Source of the DNA: CAZTLI01 sp964614375
Lineage (GTDB): Bacteria > Chloroflexota > Anaerolineae > Aggregatilineales > Phototrophicaceae
Length of the DNA stretch: 19,832 nt
Assembly: GCA_964614375.1 (NCBI GenBank)
Contig: CAZTLI010000044.1
Coordinates: forward strand, 1 to 19,832
Direction of reading: 5' to 3'
Shown: piece by piece, positions 13,457-19,832 of the stretch
Layout: every line of letters starts with the position of its first letter
Position numbering within the stretch: position 1 is the stretch's first letter
Translations under genes and position numbers: made by a program
The notes under the pieces: generated by a model
What the model was told of the DNA's origin: nothing
Database searches by the model: none
Seen by the model: only the letters and a program-made list of their open reading frames with translations

Positions 13457-13483
13457 ATCGTGGTGGGTTCGGCCCACCACGAT
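13457..13483 (+). promoter_or_regulatory. Intercistronic stem-loop after the second binding-protein gene
   Basis: ATCGTGGTGGG and CCCACCACGAT form a perfect 11-bp stem with a five-base loop TTCGG. No T-tract follows, so an efficient intrinsic terminator is unlikely. The position, directly after the binding-protein gene and before the permeases, parallels the hairpin at 5150-5183 and suggests an mRNA 3'-end stabiliser or partial terminator. The rest of the 192-bp gap (13418-13609) shows only the livH ribosome site. Confidence 0.6.
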
Positions 13484-13609
13484 TCGTTCAGGCCATCACG
13501 ACAAGCCAATTCACAGGAAATTTGGAAAGTCACGATACTTTTCGATACTCTCTAGCGACATTCCAAAATAATTACGGCATTTTTATTACGACTAGAGGAG
13601 GAATGCCTT

Positions 13610-14494
13610 TTGGCGAGCTTGCTGGACATCATCATTCCCGGATTGATACTTGGCGGCATTTATGCGCTCGTCGCAGTTGGACTCAACCTGCAATATGGTG
13701 TGGGTCGGGTACTAAATGTTGCACATGGTGAATTCATCATGGTTGGCGCGTTCATCACATACAGTCTATTCGTTGAATTCAATATCAGTCCCATCGTTGC
13801 GATTATCGTTATCGCACCCCTTTTGTTCATCATTGGTTATGGGGTGCATCAAGTCTTTTTTCAGTATTTACGCAACACTTCCGCCACCCCTGATGCGTTT
13901 TCGGGGCGGTCTCTGCTAGCGTCATTCGGCCTGTTGTTTGTGGTGCAAAATCTCATCCTCCTGCTGTGGGGGCCGAACCTGCGTCAATATACCTACTTAA
14001 ATGAATCGGTGTCGATTTTTGGCGACCTGTATGCTTTGAATCGATTGATCGCTTTGTTTGTCGCTGTGGTCATTAGCGTCACATTTTATGTATTCATCAC
14101 CCGTACACGGCTGGGGAAGGCCATTCGCGCCGCTGCCGAAGACCAGACAATGGCGAATGTCGTCGGCGTGAATATCCGGCAGGTATTGGGCATTTGCTTT
14201 GGGTTAGGCACGATGCTCGCGGGTCTGGCGGGCATCCTCATCAGCCTGATGTTCCAACTGCAAGCATCGGAGGGGCTGGAATATACCGTCATCGCAATTG
14301 TGGTGGTGGTTTTTGGTGGATTGGGCAGCATCACGGGCAGCCTGTTCGGGGGATTTATGCTTGGGCTGGTCATCAGTCTGGTGAATGCAATCGACCCCAG
14401 CCTATCCCTCATTGCGTTTTATGCCATTTTCATCATCCTGCTTGTGGTTCGTCCATCCGGCATTTTCGGCAGGCAAATCCATGACTCTCATTAG
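13610..14494 (+). CDS. livH: Branched-chain-type ABC transporter permease, LivH family, second system
   Basis: Membrane permease of 294 aa with about eight hydrophobic segments. Family marks are GLILGGIYALVAVGLNLQYG (11-30), NVAHGEF (36-42), the coupling loop TRLGKAIRAAAEDQTMANVVGV, and VVVFGGLGSITGSLFGGFMLG near the end. The start is an unusual TTG at 13610. It is chosen because a perfect AGGAGG (13596-13601) lies eight bases upstream. The ATG at 13603 is in another frame and leads to no conserved protein. The 3' end overlaps livM by 14 bases, indicating coupled translation. It belongs to the second importer and differs in sequence from the LivH at 2744-3622. Confidence 0.9.
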   Translation: MASLLDIIIPGLILGGIYALVAVGLNLQYGVGRVLNVAHGEFIMVGAFITYSLFVEFNISPIVAIIVIAPLLFIIGYGVHQVFFQYLRNTSATPDAFSGRSLLASFGLLFVVQNLILLLWGPNLRQYTYLNESVSIFGDLYALNRLIALFVAVVISVTFYVFITRTRLGKAIRAAAEDQTMANVVGVNIRQVLGICFGLGTMLAGLAGILISLMFQLQASEGLEYTVIAIVVVVFGGLGSITGSLFGGFMLGLVISLVNAIDPSLSLIAFYAIFIILLVVRPSGIFGRQIHDSH

Positions 14495-15470
14495 ACACAC
14501 CCTCGAAAGACCGTTGTGGTTAGGCGCATTTATTGTCGCGATTATTGCGCTGATGATTGCACCGCGCGATGCCAGACCCTATACCGTCATTTCGTTGATT
14601 ACAATTTTGCTTTTTGTGAATTTGACGCTGAGTTGGGCGATTTTCTCTGGCCCATCACATTATATTTCGCTGGCGACAGCCGCATTCTTTGGCATTGGCC
14701 TGTATACGGCAACTGTTATTGGGCGCGAACTGCCGCTGCCCGTCATTATCGGCATTGCCTGTCTGATCTGTTTTGTACTGGCGTTCGCAATTGGCTTCTT
14801 GACGTTGCGCCTGCGCGGTATCTATTTCATCCTGTTCACGTTTGGCGTGAGTGAACTTATCCGGCATTCAGTCACCTGGTGGGAAGTCCATCAAACGCGC
14901 ACTGTTGGCAGATTTGTACGGGGCGTGAATAACGAGACCGTGTATTATTACATGGTGGCGATTGCGGTTATCACCCTCGTCACAGCCTATATCATTCAAC
15001 ACACAAAACTGGGGCTGGCGCTGAAGGGAATCGGCGAAAATGAGGTCGCCGCGGCACATATCGGCATCAATGTCACGCTGGTTAAGGTGATTAGTTTTTC
15101 GATCACGGCGATTTTCATGGGCGCGACGGGCGCGGTCTTCGCCAATCGCCTGAATTATGTTGACCCGACGATTGCGTTTAATCCACTCTTTTCATTTTTG
15201 CCAGTGCTGATGGCGATATTTGGCGGCACATCGCGTCTGTATGGCCCGATACTCGGCGCAGTGGTCTTTACACTTTTGCGCGAGATGTTGATTACCGAAT
15301 TTCCTTATCTGTATATGCTGCTCATGGGCGCGACGCTGATTCTCGTCATCTCATTTTTGCCAAATGGTTTGGTTGGGTTAATCGACAAGCTTAATCATCG
15401 CTTAAATCGCTATGCCCCTTACCGAAAACTGGCGATGCGCTTGCGAGGGTGGTTGAATGTTAATCGGTGA
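14481..15470 (+). CDS. livM: Branched-chain-type ABC transporter permease, LivM family, second system
   Basis: Membrane permease, 329 aa. After a short basic N-terminus come hydrophobic segments at about 11-30 and 35-55, FSGPSHYISLATAAFFGIGL near 55-75 (in place of the more usual GxxSxGQ string), LRLRGIYFILFTFGVSELIRH, the coupling loop TKLGLALKGIGENEVAAAHIGI, and AIFGGTSRLYGPILGAVVFTLL. The frame is open from 14385, but the ATG at 14481 gives a family-like N-terminus and a 14-base overlap with livH; CAGG nearby is a modest ribosome site. It overlaps livG by 14 bases at the 3' end. The tight overlaps argue that all four subunits are made from one mRNA. Confidence 0.9.
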   Translation: MTLIRHTLERPLWLGAFIVAIIALMIAPRDARPYTVISLITILLFVNLTLSWAIFSGPSHYISLATAAFFGIGLYTATVIGRELPLPVIIGIACLICFVLAFAIGFLTLRLRGIYFILFTFGVSELIRHSVTWWEVHQTRTVGRFVRGVNNETVYYYMVAIAVITLVTAYIIQHTKLGLALKGIGENEVAAAHIGINVTLVKVISFSITAIFMGATGAVFANRLNYVDPTIAFNPLFSFLPVLMAIFGGTSRLYGPILGAVVFTLLREMLITEFPYLYMLLMGATLILVISFLPNGLVGLIDKLNHRLNRYAPYRKLAMRLRGWLNVNR

Positions 15471-16170
15471 AAAACTGTCAAAGAATTTTGGTGGATTGCG
15501 CGCCGTATCCGATGCCCATTTCAACGTACATCAAGGCGAAATTGTCGGGCTGATTGGCCCCAATGGTGCGGGCAAAACGACGTTATTCAATCTGATTTCC
15601 GGCGCGATTCCACCCGATACGGGCCATATCCAATTCAGAGGCCAAAGTATCGCCGGATATAAACCGCATCAAATTTGCAAGTTGGGTATCGCCCGCACAT
15701 TTCAATCGCCCAAGCTGTTTAATGGCATGACGGTCTACGAAAACATCCGGTTGGCCTTATTGTTCGGCACAACCGAAACCTATACCGATGATGAATTTCG
15801 CCGACAGGTGAATCAAATCCTCGCGACGGTTAATTTGCTGGCGGAACGGACGACACTGGTTAAAGACCTGCCGATTGGCAGTCAGAAGCGGGTTGAAATC
15901 GCGAGGGCCTTAGCCTTAGACCCCTACTTGCTGTTACTGGATGAAGTGATGGCGGGTCTAAATCCGGCGGAGGTAATCCATTCCATTGAACTCATCGGCA
16001 GAATACGCGATAAAGGCATCACGATTTTCATGATAGAGCATGTGATGAAGGCGATTATGAGCGTATGCGACCGCATTATCGTGTTTCATTACGGCAGCAA
16101 TATCGCGGAAGGCACACCCGAAGTCATCGCCAATGACCCAACCGTCAATCGGATTTATCTGGGGGAATAG
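15457..16170 (+). CDS. livG: ABC transporter ATP-binding protein, LivG family, second system
   Basis: ATPase subunit, 237 aa. Walker A GPNGAGKTT at 34-42, LivG-type GIARTFQSPKLFNGMTVYENI at 77-97, a non-canonical signature LPIGSQKRVEIARAL (138-152), Walker B LLLLDEVMAGL (158-168) and the His switch MIEHVMK follow in order. The non-canonical signature is normal for LivG, where LSGGQ is usually replaced by a GxQ-type string. The ATG lies within the last codons of livM. Three bases separate its stop from livF. Charged residues around 109-120 (TDDEFRRQ) match the variable helical region of the family. Confidence 0.92.
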   Translation: MLIGEKLSKNFGGLRAVSDAHFNVHQGEIVGLIGPNGAGKTTLFNLISGAIPPDTGHIQFRGQSIAGYKPHQICKLGIARTFQSPKLFNGMTVYENIRLALLFGTTETYTDDEFRRQVNQILATVNLLAERTTLVKDLPIGSQKRVEIARALALDPYLLLLDEVMAGLNPAEVIHSIELIGRIRDKGITIFMIEHVMKAIMSVCDRIIVFHYGSNIAEGTPEVIANDPTVNRIYLGE

Positions 16171-16173
16171 GCC

Positions 16174-16878
16174 ATGCTGAAATTCAAAAAAGTCAGCGTC
16201 AATTATGGCAATATTCGGGTGTTGTGGGACATCACGCTGGACGTGGATGAAGGCGAAATCGTGGCAGTAGTGGGGGCGAATGGCGCGGGCAAAACCACAC
16301 TGCTTAAGACGCTGGTTGGTTTGTTGCAACCGGCGCTCGGCATGATTACGTTTGGTGGACAGCGCATCGAAGGCCGCGACCCGGATCAAATCAGCAGAAT
16401 GGGTATCGCCTATGTGCCCGAAGGCGGGCGTCCCTTTCGTGATATGAGTGTTCGAGACAACCTTGAGATGGGGGCCTATCACACCATTGCGTGGCGGCGG
16501 CGACATGATTCCTTGCAACGGGTGTATCGCATGTTCCCGCGTTTAGAGGAACGGCAAAACAAACTCGCGCATACGCTCAGTGGGGGTGAACGGCAAATGC
16601 TGGCGATTGGTCGGGCACTCATGGCGCGTCCGACCCTGTGTGTATTTGACGAACCGTCCATCGGTCTGGCACCCTTATTGGTGACGGAATTCTTTCATAT
16701 TATCCATCGGCTGCGCGATGAAGGGATCACGGTTTTGCTGGTTGAGCAGAATGTGCGGAAAAGTCTGGAAATCGCAGACCGCGCCTATGTGCTGGAAAGT
16801 GGTCGGATTTCGCTTGAAGGTAACAGTCAGGAACTGCTGGAAAATGTGCAGATTCGCAAGTCATTTCTGGGTCTGTAA
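16174..16878 (+). CDS. livF: ABC transporter ATP-binding protein, LivF family, second system
   Basis: Second ATPase subunit, 234 aa. Walker A GANGAGKTT at 34-42, GIAYVPEGGRPFRDMSVRDNL at 77-97, canonical signature LSGGE at 135-139, Walker B CVFDEPSIGLAP at 156-167, and LLVEQNV with Gln at the switch position, as in other LivF proteins. It is the last gene of the second importer operon. No terminator hairpin follows, and the aldehyde dehydrogenase gene starts 88 bp later with its own promoter-like sequence, so read-through into that gene is possible. Confidence 0.92.
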   Translation: MLKFKKVSVNYGNIRVLWDITLDVDEGEIVAVVGANGAGKTTLLKTLVGLLQPALGMITFGGQRIEGRDPDQISRMGIAYVPEGGRPFRDMSVRDNLEMGAYHTIAWRRRHDSLQRVYRMFPRLEERQNKLAHTLSGGERQMLAIGRALMARPTLCVFDEPSIGLAPLLVTEFFHIIHRLRDEGITVLLVEQNVRKSLEIADRAYVLESGRISLEGNSQELLENVQIRKSFLGL

Positions 16879-16894
16879 TACAACAACGGGTGGC

Positions 16895-16930
16895 GTGTAG
16901 TTGTGCGCTATAATTGACAACCAATAAGCC
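16895..16930 (+). promoter_or_regulatory. Candidate promoter and partial block A upstream of aldehyde dehydrogenase
   Basis: A perfect TATAAT (16909-16914) lies 52 bp before the ATG, but the -35 region (near 16886-16891) is poor. GTGTAG (16895-16900), GCGCTATA (16905-16912) and CAACCA (16918-16923) occur in the same order as at 12005-12030, with small insertions. This suggests a shared regulatory element and perhaps activator-dependent or co-regulated expression. Confidence 0.4.
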
Positions 16931-16966
16931 AAATAGAAAAAGTCCAATAGTTAGGAGGTAAGACTA

Positions 16967-18532
16967 ATGGCAGTGATGGCACCAAAAGCAGATTATAAAT
17001 TATTTACTGGAGGCGTATGGAAAAAAGCCAGCGGCGGCACCTTTCCCGATTACAATCCGGCGACGGGGGATGTCTGGCGCGATATTCCCGACGCCACACG
17101 CAGCGATGCCAGAGACGCGATTGATGCCGCAGCCGCCGCGTTCCCTGCGTGGTCAGCCACCCCGCATCCCCAGCGGGCACGCATCCTCAATCGGGCAGCC
17201 GACATCCTCGAACAACGATCCGACATTCTGGACATTATTGTGGATGAAGGGGGCGGGTGGATTGGCAAAGCGATGTTCGAGAAGGGCTATGTCGTTGGCC
17301 TTTTACGCGCCGCAGCCGCAGCCGCCTATCAAGTGCATGGCGAAGTGCTGCCATCTGAACATGGCAAGGTGATGCTGGTCGAACGTGTGCCATTGGGTGT
17401 GGTTTCGGTCATTTCGCCCTGGAATTTCCCACTCCTGCTTTCCACACGCGGTATCAGTGTCGCGATGGCAGTCGGCAACACCGTTGTCCTCAAGCCATCG
17501 GAAGAAACCCCGGTTGCAGGCGGTTTGTTCCTCGCCGAAATCTTTGAAGAAGCCGGATTGCCCGAAGGCGTGCTCAATGTCATTCCATGCTCACGCGATA
17601 ACGTGATGGAAGTAGGCAATGAGATGATTACCAGTCCTAAAGTCAAAGGCATTAGCTTCACTGGATCGTCGGCAGTTGGGCGCGAAATCGCCCGTGAAGC
17701 TGGCTATCATCTGAAACGCTTTGGCATGGAACTTGGTGGTAAAGATGCGCTCATTGTGTTAGATGACGCCGACATGGGCAAGGCTGTGGATGCGGCGGCG
17801 TTTGGCACGTTCATGCACCAGGGGCAGATTTGTATGTCTGTCGAGCGGATCATCGTCGATGATTCGATTGCGGACGAATTTACAGACCGCCTCGTCAAGC
17901 ATGTGAAGAAACTGGGCGTTGGCGACCCGCGTCAAAATCCTATCGGCCCCGTGATTAATCAAAAGCAGCTAGATAAGATTCATGGTCAGGTGACCGAAGC
18001 GGTAGAACATGGCGCTGACCTCTTGACCGGTGGCACCTATAAAGGCTTGTTCTATCATCCCACTGTGCTGACCAATGTCACCCGCGATATGCGTGTCTTC
18101 CGTGAAGAGACGTTTGGCCCGGTTGCGCCTATCATCCGCGTGGGCAGTGAAGAAGAAGCCATCGAAGTCGCCAATGATTGTGAATATGGTCTGTCGGCAG
18201 GAATCATCACCCGCGATGAGGAACGGGGTTTGCGTGTTGCCAGAGCACTCGAAACCGGTATCGCTCACATCAATGATTCTTCGGTCAACGACGAACCGCA
18301 TGTGCCCTTTGGCGGGGTGAAGAACAGCGGGATTGGTCGGCATGGTGGTAAGGCATCCATTGACCTGTTCACCGAAACCCGCTGGCTGACACTCGAACGG
18401 GGTGGTCGGCACTTCCCGCCGCCGTTCGTTTCTGAAAAACCCAGGTCCGAAGTCAATGGTGGCAAAAACGGTAAAGTGAAGAAGGAAAAGAAGGCCAAGA
18501 AAGACAAAAAAGGCAAGAAGCACAAGAAGTAA
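16967..18532 (+). CDS. Aldehyde dehydrogenase, benzaldehyde/vanillin dehydrogenase-like, with Lys-rich tail
   Basis: NAD(P)-dependent oxidation of an aldehyde to a carboxylic acid, cytoplasmic. The 521-aa protein has the full ALDH fold: PWNFPL with Asn153 (oxyanion), Lys176 in VVLKPSEETP, the nucleotide loop FTGSSAVG (231-238), general base Glu255 in MELGGKDA, and nucleophile Cys289 in QGQICMS. The EETFGPVAP and HVPFGGVKNSGIGRHGG strings match aromatic aldehyde dehydrogenases. After the normal end at about residue 490, a tail finishes with six X-Lys-Lys triplets. The start is fixed by AGGAGGT eight bases upstream. Placement after the importer suggests that it oxidises an imported aromatic or related aldehyde; this is inference. 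Succinate-semialdehyde or betaine-aldehyde activity cannot be excluded. Confidence 0.9.
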   Translation: MAVMAPKADYKLFTGGVWKKASGGTFPDYNPATGDVWRDIPDATRSDARDAIDAAAAAFPAWSATPHPQRARILNRAADILEQRSDILDIIVDEGGGWIGKAMFEKGYVVGLLRAAAAAAYQVHGEVLPSEHGKVMLVERVPLGVVSVISPWNFPLLLSTRGISVAMAVGNTVVLKPSEETPVAGGLFLAEIFEEAGLPEGVLNVIPCSRDNVMEVGNEMITSPKVKGISFTGSSAVGREIAREAGYHLKRFGMELGGKDALIVLDDADMGKAVDAAAFGTFMHQGQICMSVERIIVDDSIADEFTDRLVKHVKKLGVGDPRQNPIGPVINQKQLDKIHGQVTEAVEHGADLLTGGTYKGLFYHPTVLTNVTRDMRVFREETFGPVAPIIRVGSEEEAIEVANDCEYGLSAGIITRDEERGLRVARALETGIAHINDSSVNDEPHVPFGGVKNSGIGRHGGKASIDLFTETRWLTLERGGRHFPPPFVSEKPRSEVNGGKNGKVKKEKKAKKDKKGKKHKK

Positions 18533-18540
18533 GCGGCTGA

Positions 18541-18589
18541 ATCTTCCCTTGATTATATTGGACTTGGCTCCACGCAATCAGGGGAAGAT
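18541..18589. terminator. Stem-loop between converging genes
   Basis: ATCTTCCCTTGATT (18541-18554) pairs with AATCAGGGGAAGAT (18576-18589) over 14 bp with one G-T wobble, around a 21-nt loop. It begins eight bases after the aldehyde dehydrogenase stop and about 40 bp beyond the opposing gene's stop. No clear T-tract follows on either strand, so it may act as a weak bidirectional terminator or an mRNA 3'-end protector. Confidence 0.5.
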
Positions 18590-18630
18590 CACTTTCCAAC
18601 CACAGGAATACGCAGGGCAGACAGCCAGAA

Positions 18631-19832
18631 TTAACTATCCGTCTGCAACTGCCCAAGAATCGTGGCGACACGGGCGCGTTCTGGAATATCGAGCCGATTA
18701 TCGGTGCTGATAGCAGCCAGCGATTTGATAAGGTTGTTTCTGATTAGCTCATGCGACGGCAGGCGCACCTTCAGCCAATTTTCCGCCCAGATTTCTGCCC
18801 CAATGTAGATGCGATAGACTTCGCCCTCTGATAAATTGACTTTAATCGCCGGCGGCAGTAAATGCTCGATGAGATTCCAGCGCGGGTCTTGCCCTTTGGA
18901 ATGCGCCAGTATCGAACCAATAAACAACGCCACTTCGCGCCACCGAAAGGCATCCATATTGAGCAGGGCGGTGATATTTTCCGGGAATGTCCAACCATTG
19001 GTGGAGGGTGGCGAGAGTTCAGTCGGCATCCGGCACTCGTCATACTGCTCAATCAACGCACAGGCCGACAAATATTCCTGAATGCTCAAATGCAAGAAAC
19101 GATAGGTCGCATCTTGATCCGAAACCAGAATCCCGTTCCGTGTCGCCAGATATTCAAGCACATCTTCTATTGCCGCGCCTAATCCAATAGGGGTTTTTTG
19201 CTGCTGAATCAACCGGTCTAACAGGTCAGAACGGCGGATATGCGCCGGAAATTTTTGATAGAGGATGTGGTCACGTTGTAAATCGAAGGCCACCAACTGG
19301 AGCGATGACCGCACACGCTCTAGGTTCAGTTTGGCAAGTTTATCATGGAGCGGGTCACCGGGCTGCGGTGGATTCCAGCGATGGAGCAGTTCAACGGTTT
19401 GCTCATAGAGCTGGGCTTTGCCTTCAGGCAGGGTTTTATTGGTTTCGTGGATTAAGACCACCAATGCCAACAGCAAGGGTTGGCGCGCCAATGACCATAA
19501 ATCGCGCGATTGTAATATCGTTTGCACCAGATTCTTGGCAAGCTGGTCTGTCCGATTAAAGGCGGAATCGCGTCCGCCAAAGCTGCCGGGGCGAAAAAAG
19601 GCTGCTTGCGAGTACCAGTTATGGATATAGGTTTGCATTTGCTTCCATGTATAGGGCGCAAGTTCGACCACCTTAAAGCGTTCTGACAGACGCCATTTGA
19701 CATCTTGACGATAGGCATAGTTGCGACTGGTGACGAGTATTCGGCAGCTTGGGAAGCGGTCTGCCCAATTTTCAATGACTTGCTTGACGACGAGACGGTC
19801 TTTTTCGGCATATACTTCGTCCAGCCCATCGA
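18631..19832 (-). CDS. NACHT/STAND-type NTPase, C-terminal portion (5' end outside window)
   Basis: About 400 residues are visible, entering at the window edge with Walker B DGLDEV, then a sensor-type ILVTSRNYAYR, the NACHT-associated region ELAPYTWKQMQTYI and the helical part with SLARQPLLLALVVLIHETNKTLPEGKAQLYEQ. FLHLSIQEYLSACALIEQ is the hallmark winged-helix end of NACHT modules. The frame is open to the edge; the GTG at 19671 lies inside the domain and is not the real start. The Walker A and any N-terminal effector are missing from view. The C-terminus ends at IPERARVATILGQLQTDS without a recognisable sensor repeat. STAND NTPases act as signalling switches, several in phage defence; no role can be assigned here. 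It is convergent with, and apparently unrelated to, the catabolic genes. Confidence 0.8.
   Translation of the reverse strand, partial: DGLDEVYAEKDRLVVKQVIENWADRFPSCRILVTSRNYAYRQDVKWRLSERFKVVELAPYTWKQMQTYIHNWYSQAAFFRPGSFGGRDSAFNRTDQLAKNLVQTILQSRDLWSLARQPLLLALVVLIHETNKTLPEGKAQLYEQTVELLHRWNPPQPGDPLHDKLAKLNLERVRSSLQLVAFDLQRDHILYQKFPAHIRRSDLLDRLIQQQKTPIGLGAAIEDVLEYLATRNGILVSDQDATYRFLHLSIQEYLSACALIEQYDECRMPTELSPPSTNGWTFPENITALLNMDAFRWREVALFIGSILAHSKGQDPRWNLIEHLLPPAIKVNLSEGEVYRIYIGAEIWAENWLKVRLPSHELIRNNLIKSLAAISTDNRLDIPERARVATILGQLQTDS

Noticed and set aside
16914..16942. TTGACA at 16914-16919 as the -35 box of the aldehyde dehydrogenase promoter
   Set aside because: The sequence 17 bp downstream (AAAAAG) is not a credible -10 box; TATAAT at 16909-16914 is the better element.
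17969..18577. 202-codon minus-strand open frame opposite the aldehyde dehydrogenase
   Set aside because: Shadow of a well-conserved ALDH frame; its hydrophobic start is only the complement of the Lys-rich tail codons (AAG/AAA read as CTT/TTT).
1..19832. CRISPR array, tRNA or rRNA genes, insertion sequence
   Set aside because: No regularly spaced repeats, cloverleaf-like intergenic sequence, rRNA segments or transposase motifs were seen on either strand.

Overview
This window looks like chromosomal DNA from a free-living bacterium. Moderate GC, frequent GTG/TTG starts and the gene content recall the Chloroflexota, but there is no rRNA, tRNA or marker gene, so that placement is a guess. No transposase, integrase, phage gene or CRISPR array is visible.

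Left arm (1-8743, minus strand): one tight nine-gene operon. In transcription order it holds an HpaB-type FADH2-dependent aromatic hydroxylase, its flavin reductase, a LIV/HAAT-type solute-binding protein, the ABC subunits LivG, LivF, LivH and LivM, maleylacetate reductase, and hydroxyquinol 1,2-dioxygenase (cut by the window edge). Hydroxylase, dioxygenase and maleylacetate reductase form a phenol -> hydroxyquinol -> maleylacetate -> 3-oxoadipate route. The embedded importer probably brings in the aromatic substrate or a precursor.

Control region (8744-8988): the operon diverges from an XRE-cupin regulator gene (8989-9591, plus strand). A near-perfect 35-bp palindrome covers the hydroxylase -10 box. 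Its half-site recurs in the leader of the second transporter operon. A second block of similarity is shared by the 8.8-kb and 12.0-kb intergenic regions and, more weakly, by the aldehyde dehydrogenase promoter, which suggests one regulon.

Middle (9592-11963, plus): relic of an L-rhamnose operon. Only the last quarter of rhaA survives, followed by a full-length rhamnulokinase gene (rhaB) and about 70 codons from the start of a RhaD-type bifunctional aldolase/dehydrogenase. The stretch 9592-9960 is gene debris with a 13-bp inverted repeat.

Right arm (11964-18532, plus): a second LIV/HAAT importer in a different gene order (binding protein, LivH, LivM, LivG, LivF) behind a strong sigma70-type promoter, then an aromatic-type aldehyde dehydrogenase with its own promoter and an unusual C-terminal tail of six X-Lys-Lys triplets.

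Right edge (18631-19832, minus, converging): the C-terminal part of a NACHT/STAND NTPase, its 5' end outside the window. A 14-bp stem-loop lies between the converging genes.

Overall this is a substrate-uptake and hydroxyquinol-catabolism locus with one likely local regulator. It is interrupted by a decaying sugar operon and bordered by a STAND ATPase.
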